Assembly: GCA_020205615.1 (NCBI GenBank) | Contig: CM035170.1 | Location: 40,797,807-40,861,806, forward strand | Reading direction: 5' to 3' | Length of the DNA: 64,000 nucleotides | Source of the DNA: Panax quinquefolius | Taxonomy: Eukaryota > Streptophyta > Magnoliopsida > Apiales > Araliaceae | Part shown: positions 47,678 through 59,289 of the stretch, piece after piece | Numbering within the stretch: the first letter of the stretch is position 1 | Layout: each line of letters starts with the position of its first letter | Program-made: the position numbers and the translations under genes | The notes under the pieces: model-generated | What the model saw: the letters and a program-made list of their open reading frames with translations, nothing else | What the model was told of the DNA's origin: nothing | The model's database searches: none

Positions 47678-48411
47678 AACATCATTAATTTCTCACGACC
47701 TTTTCTACTTAAGGCGTCGGCAACCACATTTGTTTTACCCGGATGGTATAAAATCTCACAGTCGTAATCCTTAATTAATTCCAACCATCTTCTTTGATGC
47801 ATATTCAAATCCTTCTGCGTGAAAATATATTTCAGACTCTTATGGTCCGTATATATTTCACACTTCTCCCCGTAGAGGTAGTGCCTCCAAATTTTCAAAG
47901 CAAAAACAACTGCAGCTAACTCTAAGTCATGGGTCGGATATCCCTTCTCGTAATCCTTCAATTATCGTGATGCATACGCAATGACTTTGCCGTTTTACAT
48001 CAGCACACAACCAAGTCCTTTATGCGACGCATCACTATAAACAACAAAATTTCCTGTATCATCTGAAAGAGATAACACAGGGGTCGTACTCAACCTCTTC
48101 TTCAATTCTTGAAAACTTTCCTCACACTTATCTGTCCAAACAAATTTCACAGCTTTTCGAGTTAAATTCATTAATGGAGTTGCGATCTTGGAAAAGTCTT
48201 TTATGAACCTTCTATAATATCCCGCCAATCCAAGAAAACTTCTTACTTCTGACGGCGTTCTCGGTTGATCCTAGTTAATCACGGCTTCGACTTTAGATGG
48301 ATCTACCGAAATTCCATTTTTAGCGATCACGTGACCAAGAAATTGTACTCGTTCAATCCAAAATTCACATTTTGAAAACTTGGCATACAACTTTTCCCTT
48401 CTCAATACTTC
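47656..48411 (-). pseudogene. B2 RT thumb and RNase H, truncated by deletion
   Basis: The frame 48228-47995 has GYYRRFIKDFSKIATPLMNL and [14 protein letters not shown]. After a Gln-type stop, 47961-47656 has [29 protein letters not shown] and [16 protein letters not shown]. The last codons run over the deletion junction into LTR sequence (NVVI), so the end of this frame is artificial. RNase H acidic residues are intact. Confidence 0.88.
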
Positions 48412-48886
48412 CTATGTTAATTTCAAATGTTCTTCATGTTCTTCCTTGGTTTTTGAATAAACCAAAATATCATCTATAAATACCACCACGAATTTGTCCA
48501 AAAACGGCTTGAACTCACCGTTCATTAGTCCCATAAATGCTGCAGGAGCATTCATTAGACCAAATGACATTACTAAAAATTTGTAATGACTGTATCGCGT
48601 TCTGAACGCTGTCTTTGGTACATCCTCTGGCCTCACCTTCAGTTGGTGATAACCACTCCTCAAGTCTATCTTGGAAAAATATCTTGCTCCCTTCAATTGA
48701 TCAAAACAGATTATCGATCCTCGGTAATGGATATCTGTTCTTAATCATGACCTTATTCAGTTCTCTGTAGTCAATGCAGAGCCGCATCGATCCGTCCTTC
48801 TTTTTCACAAATAACACTGGTGCTCCCCACGATGATACGCTTGGTTGAATGTACTTCTTGTACAGTAATTCTTGTAGTTGTACCAT
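48412..48886 (-). pseudogene. B2 reverse transcriptase fingers and palm
   Basis: 48886-48701 reads [27 protein letters not shown] and [12 protein letters not shown], then shifts frame by one extra A near 48705. 48696-48412 reads [31 protein letters not shown] and [14 protein letters not shown]. The catalytic FIDD is intact, unlike in outer A. Confidence 0.9.
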
Positions 48887-48889
48887 TAA

Positions 48890-49498
48890 TCATTTCATCT
48901 CTACTAGTGCCATTCGGTATGGTGCCTGCGATATTGGAGCGGTTCTGGGCGCCAAATCGATCACGAAATCTACTTCTCTATCGGGTAGAAGTCCTGGTAA
49001 ATCGTCTGGAAATACATCGACGAAGTCCCTCACAACGGTATCTCTTCTACCTTCGGATTCTCTTTTCGACTGTCGACTATGTAAGCTAAATATCCTACAT
49101 AGCCTTGTCTTAATAACTTTCTGGCCTGCATCATCGTCAGACAACTCGCTTGTCTAGGCTACTTGCTAGCATAAGACACAACCTTTGACGGAGTCATAAG
49201 GTTAATACGCTTCTTTTGGCAATCAATTATAGCCCTGTAATTGAATAACCAGTCCATTCCCAAAATAACGTCAAATTCCCCAAGTCGAATAGGGATAAGA
49301 TCTACATTTATGATATTACCATTAATATCCACTCTACAGTTCTTATGTACGTACTTAACGGGGATTATTTCTCTATTCGCAATTTCTATGTTCATGGGAT
49401 AATCCAATTCATCCTTAGGCAAGTCTAAATTCTTGGCAAAGTCATCGGATATAAAGGAACAAGTAGCACCCGAATCAAATAAAACATAAGCATTAACT
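48890..49498 (-). pseudogene. B2 protease and connector
   Basis: The active site LFDSGATCSFIS lies near 49460-49490, then GEFDVILGMDWLFNY and LTPSKVVSYASK with a stop at 49159. It continues in the next frame through [18 protein letters not shown], and [19 protein letters not shown] to the RT. The DSG active site is shared with B1, so it is a family trait rather than decay. Confidence 0.85.
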
Positions 49499-50664
49499 TT
49501 ATTGATCGGAATGATACCGATACCACATCACGGATTGAATCGCATCCCGCACCGCGTCGTTGAAAGTCCCGGCAATTTCGGTTTGGTTTGTTGCGGTGGG
49601 TCCAGTGATAGTTAAGACATTTCCATTGTTGTTTCCTCTGTTTCCTCCTGATCCTGACCCTCCCAATCCCTTCTTAGGACAATCTCTTGCCAGATGGTCC
49701 TTTGAACCACAAGTAAAGCAAGCACCCTTCTTTGGGTTAGGACAGTTAGGTGTTATGTGGCCTTCCTGACCAGAATTGTAGCACACTCTTTTTCCTTTCA
49801 TACAAACTCCCAGATGGGCTTTCCCGTAGGTCGGGCATGCTTTGATTCTTTTCTTCTGACTACCTTGTTGATTCCCCGATGATGAGTTATCATTCCACCT
49901 TTTCTTCTTATTAAAATTTCCACCTCCTGTGCCACTTCCACTAGCCTTATTATTTACTTCACCTTCACTCTTCTTCTTCTTCTGATCTTGATTGTACTTG
50001 GTCACCGCATCGCTTCCACCTTCAGCGAGGATGGCCTTCTCCAGTACTCCGGTAAATGTGTTTATCTGAAACATTTATACTTTGCTATATACCTAAGGCT
50101 TTAGTCCTTGTTCGAATCTTCTGGCTTTCCTCTCATCTGTGTGTACTTACGCAGGCGAACCTCGCTAATTCGTTGAATCTAGCCGCATAATCAGGTACGC
50201 TCATATTTCCCTACTTCAATTCCAGAAATTGAACCTCCATCTGGTTCTGTGAGCTGGTTGGGAAGTACATTTCAAAAAAACATCTCTTTAAATCTCTCTC
50301 AAGTAATTACACCTTCACCTCCACGAACTTTGTTTGCTTTCCACCAATAGCTAGCTTCAGACTTCAGAATAAATGTTATAAAAGCTGTCTTCTGGTCTTC
50401 TCTAACCCTAGCAACGTCGAAAACCTTCTCCATTTCCATAACCCACGTTTGAGCCTCGATCGGATTCATGGAACCTTTAAATTCTGGCGGTCCCACCGCC
50501 TTGAAATCTTTAAACGTAGTATTTGGTGATGCTTGAGGTTGATTATTCATTGCTCCGGCTAGCAAGTTAACCAATTGCTGAACAGGATTAGCATTGGCGT
50601 TATTATTATTATTGGTAGACTCTGCCTGAGCCGGTTGACGATGTTGTCTTCTCTTTGGCGTCAT
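49499..50664 (-). pseudogene. B2 gag
   Basis: Start MTPKRRQHRQPAQAES at 50664; gag core FKAVGPPEFKGSMNPIEAQ, TWVMEMEKVFDVARV and ASYWWKANKVRGG. A Trp to TGA stop is at ~50299 and frame is lost near 50100-50250. The frame 50074-49499 has the Lys/Asn/Gly linker and two knuckles. The first is CYNSGQEGHITPNC, with Ser replacing a zinc Cys. The second, CFTCGSKDHLARDC, is intact. A further upstream CPTYGKAHLGVC resembles a degenerate third finger, also visible in B1 (CATCGRFHSGMC), where its Cys pair is intact. Confidence 0.88.
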
Positions 50665-50973
50665 ATTTCTGTTAAATATACGCTTATTAGGACTTTATTT
50701 ATTTCTCTAAATATTTAAGGCATTTCTTAACAATTTAACATACTCATTTAACACATCATCTCAAACAACTTGATATATTTTCGTTCAAATCAAAAGTTTT
50801 AACATTAAACGATAGCATAACTGCTATTTACATCAACTATCCTGGAATAAAGAATCCACAGGATTTAAAACATTCAAATATTCTTTCATTCATACACACG
50901 TCAGAATTTACATCTAAAAACTAATTAAGTTCTTCACATAATTAAGCAAATCATATCACTGCCGGTTAAGGTA

Positions 50974-51692
50974 CTAATTAGCCTTGCTACGCTCCTCTTC
51001 TAAGATGCGATACATCGTTCTGCGATCCATCATGTACAAAGGTAGTCCTTCAAACTGGATTGGGTACCTCAAAACTCGATCTTGGGTCTCATTTATTGCC
51101 TTGTTAAGTGTAGAGTACGTCTCCCCAATCTTTGCCTTCTTTGCACGACCATCGTCTTTTGCACGATCAGCTCGACGTGATTCTCTTACCCATCCCTCCT
51201 CTACTATGTTCAGCCTTTCGGAGGTTTCCTTCAGTTCCTTCTTCAGCTTCTCTGTCTCCTCGGTCTTATCTTCGGTTTGACCCTTCTCATGGACCATATC
51301 CCATTCTACATTTCCCAATCGTGAGTGAAGAGTCGAAATCTCCTCTCCTTCGCTTTCGAGAGTAGTTTTGTCGAATAATGTTCGCTCACCAAATCCCGAG
51401 ACAAAGGTCACGTAACTCTCACGTTATGATCATATAGTGCGTCATACATCTCAGCATCAACGGTGTACCATGGTAACTCCTCTTCTTCCTCTTCCTCTTC
51501 CTCGTCAAATTCCTCCTCAGAATCAGTCTCAGGTTCATGCTCCTGACCAACAACGGTGATCAATGGAGATGACTCCCTCTGTACCAGCTGTTTCCTAATG
51601 ATATGAATGTCTCGGGGTTCCTCCTCTTTAGGCACTATAGGTACTCAGGGTTCTTCCTCCCCAGCTTGACTAGCTTCTCCAACATTCGACAT
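50974..51692 (-). pseudogene. Extra acidic coiled-coil ORF upstream of gag (B2)
   Basis: Homologue of the B1 frame at 14514-15275. It starts MSNVGEASQAGEEEP at 51692, has a TGA after residue 15, and continues (51635-51408) with KEEEPRDIHIIRKQLVQRES, a Glu run of 9 and LPWYTVDAEMYDALYDHNV. A frameshift near 51410 moves it to 51411-50974. There a Lys/Glu heptad-rich coiled coil ends in RVLRYPIQFEGLPLYMMDRR and TMYRILEEERSKAN. The N-terminal MxNVGE, the KQLxxRExSPLxTxV block and the C-terminal motif are conserved with B1, whereas the coiled-coil residues drift, as expected for a real protein family. Function unknown. Confidence 0.75.
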
Positions 51693-51910
51693 CCTGACAA
51701 CAAAATTTTAAGTTTTAGTTACTAAGTCGCACCATCTAATGCATACTTTAACATATAAACACATAATGTATTTTATTATCTTCAATGAATTACAAAAATT
51801 CATTTCTTAGAACTCGATAAGAGTTTTCCATTACTATCTTCTTCTATAAGGCTACTACCTAAGGTTGTTCCCCCACCTAAGGTTCATAACCTCATACTCG
51901 ATACTTAACT

Positions 51911-54667
51911 TGTGACACCCCCAAATCCGGAAACTTCAATTCCACAGGATTTGGTGTTCACTGTACAAATATCATCTATCTATCTACCCATAATAAATGC
52001 AAGCTATGCAATAGATAGAATAAAAATCTTCCCTTTAAGGGTTATAACATCCGAATAATAATAATACAATCCCAGGTTAAGCTAACCTTAAACATCTGTG
52101 CGGAAACATAAACAATAAGTCTTAAACAACATCAAGTCTTAACACATAAATTCAACATCTCATAAATACAAGTCTTCAACATTTGTTAATCTTGCCCTTG
52201 CCTTACTAGTAGAAGGCTCATCGGTTCTTTCGTTCTTAACTACAATGTTATTATTAAGCAAGAGTGAGCACTATTTCCCACAAGTATAATAATGAAATAA
52301 CATTATAATAACATGCGAGTGAATCAAAGACATCTGAATAAAAGCTCAATTTTTGAATCAAGAATGAATAACAAGAATCAAAAGAATTCTGAGGGTCATA
52401 AGACCTTGAACTATGTCCTAGGTTATCAAGGGTTATACTTGAAACCTTTAACAATCATAAGACTATGGACCTTTCTTCTCGTGCATTTAGTGGGATCACT
52501 TCTTAGTACCAAATCGCGTAATAATATCTTAACGCTAACGCATAAGTAAATCCCTTTGCTTTGTTGTTCATCTCAGTTTGACATCCGAGTCCGCACCAAA
52601 GGAAGTTTAGTTTGGATAATTTAATAAGGGTTCTTAAATTTAGAACGTTCATCAACTAAGGACTAGTTGAATCAATAAATTTCATTAGTCTAATAAGGTT
52701 TAACAATAATGATATTCGATTTGAATGATAATCTCAAGAAGTATACAATAGGACAATTATTGTATAACTGAATCATGCTTTGAAAAGATAATCAATCTTT
52801 AATATAACATTTGAACTTGAATAATAGTAATGATAATTACTCGAGGTAACTAATAAACTTGAACAATAATGACAAGTAGGGTTAGGAAACTTGCCTCGTG
52901 CGTAGATTACAGTTTAACTAAGCACGTTCTTTGAATTTAATCCTACATACCATTCACATTCACAATACCAGTTAATTATAACTTAAACTAATCATCATAA
53001 CTCATTCTCTTTGTCTAACTTCGGTTATGACTATACTTAGTCAAATTACTACATTCGTTGTCCCAAAATAACACTTCATGAATAACAAGTTAATTATGTA
53101 TTCAATAATTCAATTCACATACAATTCTGTTATTTACATGTTAAACAACTATTTTACATCTCATTATACTTCTAACATATGTCCATGTTCATTACATTAA
53201 GTTGCTTTCACATTGCTAGACTTAATCAATTTAAAAATCTCATTTCTGAACTTTCTAGAGAGTGGTATTAGCAAGACTATCATTACACTTGGTCTTCATA
53301 CATGGCATGGATGGATATGACCCAGGACTCTTACTCTCTCGGCTGAGGCTCGAGATACGGCGATGGTGTATGTATGGCATACAGAAATAAGGCGAGTGTA
53401 GCCGTACATGCATGCACAGCGTACAGACATGAAATTGCAGTCATGCGAAAAATCGCAGAACATGCCAATTTCTTCCAATTTCTTATTTTCTACACGAAAT
53501 TAGACATACCCATATGATGTAATTTATGCATAAACATAAACCAACATTTATATAACGACTTTAACCAATGTAAACACTTAATTACAGAATTTAAGCATGC
53601 AATTTCACTGACTTTGATGTTCTTGAAGGTTTTGAAAATAAAACATGAAAATTGTCACTACGGATTCGCTATAACACTGAATCCGTCTATTTAAACTTTG
53701 ATCTCTTCGTATCAACATGCATAACAACATACGAGTGTAAAATTTAGGGATAATATACGATCAACACATGAAATATCACGTATAAGGCCATATGGCCAAA
53801 ACCTAAACTCTGTAATTTATGAAAAACATATACGACATGTGTTTTCATGAAACTGATGATATGATTTACATAATATATATAATTAAATACGATGTGATGT
53901 GCCATAACACATACATAACCCATAATCGTTACTCATATCCCAGTTACAGAGGCTTTATAGTATGAATGAAAGCCATTTTCATAAAACTCAAATAATGTAA
54001 AAATAGAATTTGGGAAGGAGGAGATTACCCAAAGCGTAGTGTAGATTTTAATAAGAGATGAATATCAATTTCTCTCTGACTTCTCAACTAATACTCTGTA
54101 TCTCTCTCTGTGAAAGCTCCCTAGACTTAGCAATAATAGAATGAATGAAGAAGACGTCGATATAAGAACTGGCGCATTATGGTCAATTAACCCAGGGTAA
54201 CTATCCATAACTCCCACTAAGGCCATGTTTGGCTAGTATAAAAGACTTATACCCAATTAATTTAATAAAACCTCTTATACTATAGTTTGAATCATGTCAC
54301 ACCCACTTGCACAATAATTCATATATCTTATTTAATATAAATAAAATATAATAACTTCTCATAATTTCACATAGTCATATAATTAATTTCTCATTAATAA
54401 ATAATGTTAAATTATTAACTCTCTAATTAATAATTAAATAACATCATGCTTAATTAAATATTTCATTTAATTCAATAAGCTCACATAATTACATACTTGA
54501 ATAATAATTATTCTCCACATTAATTTAATAAATGTAACACATATAATTAAATTAATCTACCACAATTGCATCAAATAATTATTTAATCCAATAATTAAAT
54601 CATCAAAAAATATTTATTTAATTCAATAAATATTAAAAATTAATTTACAAAAATCTCGTTCGTCACA
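51911..54667 (-). repeat. B2 5' LTR
   Basis: A 2757 bp LTR, plus strand TGTGACACCCCCAAATCC to TCTCGTTCGTCACA. It is complete, unlike the 3' LTR. The leader before it (51880-51910) carries a primer site too decayed to read. Part of it near 53300-53470 has no match in the 3' LTR remnant because that part was deleted. Frames in it look accidental. Confidence 0.9.
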
Positions 54668-55015
54668 TCTACTATGCAACCACACGTATTACTATACTTT
54701 TATCACCGGGTAATTCAACAGTTTAACGGTAAAATTTTCGTCGTTATTTTTATAAAAAGATATTTCTGTCGTTTTCTAACTACGACAATACTTCCGTTAA
54801 TGGGGTTCACACTGATAATTGTGTTCACGTGTGAATATTTTCTCATTAAAACGAATATTCCCCGACCAATCAAATATTTTATAACAACTTGCTTACTTTG
54901 CAAAATTTGTAAATATTACCCACAGCTATAACGTTATATCAAATCCACACCATAATATTCAAAAATATATTTCGAGAAAAAATAATCTTTATTCATAAAA
55001 GCTGAGGGTCTTACA
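54668..55015 (-). repeat. Outer A 5' LTR, part 2 (LTR start)
   Basis: Resumes at TCTAC after B2 and ends GAGGGTCTTACA. It holds the AACAGTTTAACGGTAAAA block and the CGAATATTCCCCGACC motif common to all family A LTRs. Confidence 0.92.
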
Positions 55016-57835
55016 AATAATCCCATAAAAAATAAACACGTGATTAGGACTATTTAATCATATAATTAATAGTCTTGGGATTATAATTTTATGAATTATA
55101 ATTCTTGCAAACAAACATGGCCTTGAAGAATATAATGATCACTTCCCACTCAAAATTTAGGTTATGATATTTTCAGGTGTATTTTATTTCAATTTAATGT
55201 AAATGTACAATTATGTAACGCAGCATTTGCACTAATTAAAATAAAATGTGCAGAAAATATTGTTTTTCAAAATTTATCTAATAAAATAAAAATAAATTTC
55301 ATGCTAATAATTAACAGGTGCACTCTATATTTCAATGCAATGTGAATATTATGTGCTTCATTATGGTGTTCTTTTTTCTTTTTCTTTCTTTTTAAAAACT
55401 TGTATTATTAAGATTCGACTTAAGTAATAATTTTATTCTAGGGACTGCGGAAAAACTAGTGGAAAATTTATCTTTTCAATGTATCACCTTAATTAATTAT
55501 GATTTTTTTAAAAAAATTCTTAGTAGTAGACTCAAACTTATAATCTTGCAAAGTAAATAAAGAAAATCTTACTAAATTGCCACATTTGAACTTCATTCAG
55601 CTATAATTATTAATTAAAAATTATATATTCATATGGTTCATTTCGGATGAAAAGTGAATAAATTACAAATTCATGTGAGATAGATTTGTATAAAAATATT
55701 ATATTTACATGTAATATATCAATTTATTGTTCTTATCACAAAGGGTCACTTTTTTGTAAGACTGAAAAAGAGAAACAATTTCAACATAAATAGCCAGATA
55801 GATAAACAATTTCCTGCAGCAGAAGGGAAGGAGCGAACCTTAGCAGAATGGAGGGAGTGAACCTTAACTGGGGCTAAAAAGAGGGGACCTAAAAAGAGGG
55901 GACCATAATGTGTTTCAAGACTTTGAGGTGAATCTTCTTGACCCCATGCCCCATGTGAAATTAAAATGGGCTTTTCTTGTTCTTTTGCTATTTTTGTTTT
56001 TTTAATATATATAGTGTTGATTTTTTTTTCATTAACTGTGAGGTGATTTTTTTATATAACAAAATGTATTCATTACAACAATATATATTTAACAAAATAA
56101 CATATTTAGAAAAGTAGCTGCTAAAACTAAAACTCAATATTAAAGTAAATTATAACGTCTTATCATATTTATTTTCTAATTATTTTAAATAAACATGTTT
56201 AATCGTATTAAATATGTCAACATGTTGATAACACGTGTCTAATTTATTTAAATTTTGTGTTAAATGTGTCAATCTGTTTATGACACGAAGAATCGTTTAT
56301 ATTCAACTAAACCTCTTATATTATACGATTTTGGTGTTGCAGATTGTCACCCCTATTTTTATTGTTTTTTTTTTCAGTTTTTTTATTATTTTTTTCTGTG
56401 ATGCGAATTTAATGTAGAGTTAAAATCATTTGTTTTATTTTGGGTAAAGATTGGTTGCTTTTTTGGTACAGAAGTGTGCATGGGTATGACAATAATTCTG
56501 GGGAAATACAGAGATTGTGTGTGAACAGGGGGAAGATTGAAGAAGTAGAGAAAGCTGAAATCAATAATTCTAGACAGCTACAACAACCTAAAGTCACACC
56601 ACTTGGACTTTCTTTTTTCCATCATTTTTTTTGTAGGCCAATGTGAGACTTTTTTGATCTGTGCTTTTTATATTTCCAACACTATGACAAACCAAGGTGA
56701 CTAGAAGAGGCTAGAGTAGTTTACGTAGTGTGATGTAATTAAAGTGCAAGGCTAAAATAATATTCTCTAATTTGTGAATTCTTTAAAAAATTAAATTGCG
56801 ATGCTAATTTTTTTAATTTTTAAAATAAATAATTTTATATTCAACAATATTTGTTTATGTATTTTATTATAGTAACTTTTGTATTAATCAAAACTAAGTA
56901 GACATGCATCAATTTTAAACCAAAATGAGATTAATTTTGTGATACAGTCATCGAGTAACTATATTATCATTGGCCGGGTAGTATAATTGAAACAAAAGGC
57001 TATGAAGATATTATGAAATTGAATAAATGCATTAACATATATTTAAGATTTTGTAAATTAATTTTAAGATATTAAGAAATGACAATTGATTCTCATTTGT
57101 ACACTATGTTGTTCCTAGATTTGGTTCGCATAGATGAGTCCCTAATGCCTCTGTTGTGTGATGTTTTGGAGTTCAAAAAAAATTAAATTAAAATAAAATA
57201 GTGTAAGGACCAAGGGGGAGGGAATGTAATGACAAAGAGCTAAGGAAATTTTAGTTTTGATGACCAAAAGAAGAAATAAACTTGAGAAGTTAAACCAGCC
57301 CATTGAATTGAAGGCCCAACAAAAATCAAATCTTATGGGTTTTTTTGAAGTGTAGACTTGGTAATGAGATGGGTCAACTTATATTAACTAAAATTATTTG
57401 AGTTGATTAATACTTTAAATTTTTTAAATAAGTTAAAATTTGAACTCATATTTTTTAAAAGAAAAACACGCCCATACCAGTTAACCACCAATTTTTATTT
57501 TTTTCTGTTAACTTTGCCTACATAAACAGCATTCGCTCCCTCTCGGAATATTTGATTTGACATCATATCTTTGTTTACATAAAATAAAGTTTTATAATTT
57601 TTCAATAAATTAAATAAAAATAAATAAGAAAGAATAAATTCTAATGGCAAAATTTGATCAAAAAGATCATCAGTAAAAATTATGCCCCGATAATTTTCAA
57701 AAGTAGAGATAAATATTGATTTTTTTAATTGCAAAATTTTAAAATTCATAACTATAGTATATTGTGTATAAGTTTTTGAAAACAACAAATATCATAGTAA
57801 CACTTTATTATTTGTTTACAATTATTATAGTTGGT
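55016..57835. other. Intergenic host DNA, no gene recognised
   Basis: 2.8 kb of AT-rich sequence without convincing coding frames (the 56440-56646 and 57495-57788 frames are short and composition-driven). It starts with the AATAA duplication of outer A. A short imperfect duplication around GAACCTTAGCAGAATGGAGG lies near 55838-55868, followed by a doubled AAAAAGAGGGGACC near 55875-55900. GGCCCA/TGGGCT motifs, common in plant promoters, occur near 55968 and 57296-57320, but no adjacent gene is visible. Confidence 0.6.
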
Positions 57836-58004
57836 GTGACGCCCCCAAAATAGGTGTAGACATTCGAAATTTTCTGCCCACCTGTCACTAATATTGTAGG
57901 AAGACAAATTCGTCTTTCAAGAGGGAACCCTGGAAGACAGTTCATATTCATTTCGGATACTACCGGAAGTTCAGCATCAACCCTAGGACACACACTGGGA
58001 GTAA

Positions 58005-58375
58005 TAATTCCAACCTCGGAGATAACCCGGAGGCGTGCAGATCCAATACTGGAACATACACCGGAGAAGACCGATTAATCTCAGAGATAACCCCGAGGTA
58101 TCCAATCTCAATCATGGAATAGCTACCAACCTTGGTGATCGTTGAGGAATGCGCTTCCAAGCGATTACCCCGTAAATGTTTGTTTCAAATGCAACCACTT
58201 TCAATCTCAAGGCGCTAACGAGATACCTAGTATCAACCCGAGATAACACCGGAGGACAGGCACATCTCGTAGTAGAATCGAGGACCTTCAACAACAGTAG
58301 CAGTCCAATCTCAAAGAATAACCCCGAAAGCGTCGCTCATGATCACCCCAAACCGACGATAACTCCGGTGAGGGG
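58005..58375 (+). repeat. Degenerate GAGATAACCCCGGAGG repeats in D U3
   Basis: Six loose copies of CAATCTCxGAGATAACxCCGGAGG near 58012, 58076, 58195, 58238, 58306 and 58352, spaced 40-120 bp, upstream of the TATA box. Their place suggests enhancer-like repeats (inference). Confidence 0.6.
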
Positions 58376-58806
58376 CAAAGGCATCATCTCGCCACTCTAA
58401 AACCACATCACGTCGTGTCAACATCTCATACATACATTTCTACACCACGATGTCCCACAAGAATCTAGGAAAACCAATCCCGAGTGACTATTGTGCAGGG
58501 TAACAGATAGAATTTGAAGCCTGAAGACCGGAGGGCACCGTCCCATCTTTATAACTTCGTACAACCTCTAATCCCATGCCATTGTACAACTCTCGACAAC
58601 GGCGGTCCGAAACAGGTCCTATATACCTCGATTCGGATGCTTGGATTGCAATTTGAAAGTTCGAGCGACATTCTTGCGTGCTTTACGTGCACGCATCTTC
58701 TGAGATGACCCGACCCGAGAAACTGGGGCAACCCGGCAACCTCGTACACTGCAAGGGTCATTGCAGGTACACTGTATGTTGTCAGCAGTACACATGGCTC
58801 GCCCTC

Positions 58807-58815
58807 TATAAATAG
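58807..58815 (+). promoter_or_regulatory. TATA box of D LTR
   Basis: TATAAATAG within CCCTCTATAAATAGAGGGC, itself a palindrome. It lies ~970 bp into the LTR and is followed by a purine-rich GAAGAGAAAGAGCAAGGAAG stretch, a normal plant core promoter layout. Confidence 0.75.
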
Positions 58816-59123
58816 AGGGCTTGGGGTGGCCATTTTAAGAAGAGAAAGAGCAAGGAAGCCGTGTCAAATTTGCTCCGTACTTGCAATATACTGAGTGCTT
58901 TCCCATTTTAAACACTTGTGAGCTCACATATAGCTACTTTTGTACCGGCGGGAGCCGAGTTTTATCTACTTTAAAGATATAGAAGCCTTCTTTGGTAGTC
59001 CACTGTAAGCCTTCTTACACACTTTAAAGCCTTTCTCTTCACCTTTGCACACACCCTTCTTCATGTTGAGAGTCGTGTTGCGTGCGTTTACCCGAACTTC
59101 GGTCCATGGTTTTATTTTCATTT

Positions 59124-59126
<3 letters not shown>

Positions 59127-59182
<56 letters not shown>
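59127..59182. repeat. (TA)28 microsatellite
   Basis: Uninterrupted TA run of about 28 units, left of the hairpin. Confidence 0.95.
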
Positions 59183-59184
<2 letters not shown>

Positions 59185-59189
59185 TTATG

Positions 59190-59225
59190 CCTCGATCGAG
59201 CCTAGACTTCTAGGCTCAATCGAGG
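59190..59225. repeat. Inverted repeat, 16 bp arms and 4 bp loop
   Basis: CCTCGATCGAGCCTAG, loop ACTT, CTAGGCTCAATCGAGG; only one mismatched pair. It sits between two (AT)n tracts. Confidence 0.9.
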
Positions 59226-59231
59226 CGTTCG

Positions 59232-59234
<3 letters not shown>

Positions 59235-59269
<35 letters not shown>
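59235..59269. repeat. (AT)17 microsatellite
   Basis: Uninterrupted AT run right of the hairpin. Confidence 0.95.
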
Positions 59270-59270
<1 letters not shown>

Positions 59271-59289
59271 TCATTTTCGTCCCATCTGG

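Larger units (their letters stand above)
46527..54667 (-). mobile_element. B2: truncated family B element nested in outer A 5' LTR
   Basis: Inserted in the outer A LTR; flanks GCTAC (46522-46526) and TCTAC (54668-54672) are a TSD with one mismatch. In its sense (minus) it has a full 5' LTR (54667-51911), the extra ORF, gag, protease, RT and RNase H. It then jumps from RNase H directly into the middle of the 3' LTR at ~47677. The integrase, chromodomain-like tail, PPT and first ~1.6 kb of the 3' LTR are gone. Confidence 0.92.
27610..55015 (-). mobile_element. Outer A: family A chromovirus carrying two nested elements
   Basis: The element is bounded by AATAA (27605-27609 and 55016-55020). In its own sense (minus) it has a 5' LTR at 55015-54673 plus 46526-44483, a leader at 44482-44410 plus 34838 down, gag-pol at 34723-30187, a PPT, and a 3' LTR at 30175-27610. 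Without the nested inner A (34839-44404) and B2 (46527-54667) it is about 9.7 kb, with an internal region of ~4.74 kb. Gag-pol follows the chromovirus order with a chromodomain-like tail. It is broken by stops and small deletions, including Cys in place of the first RT catalytic Asp. Confidence 0.92.

Noticed and set aside
55016..55135. Possible MITE in host DNA (AATCCCAT repeats and AACAAACATGGCC)
   Set aside because: I could not find a matching inverted terminal repeat or target duplication on the other side.
56440..56646. 68-codon frame in the host interval as a gene exon
   Set aside because: No recognisable domain, no homologue in the window, no clear splice context; an antisense frame of equal length overlaps it.
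58514..58833. Frames on both strands in the D LTR (58514-58708 and 58549-58833)
   Set aside because: They lie in U3 upstream of the TATA box, are not repeated elsewhere and show no domain; GC-rich sequence simply has fewer stops.
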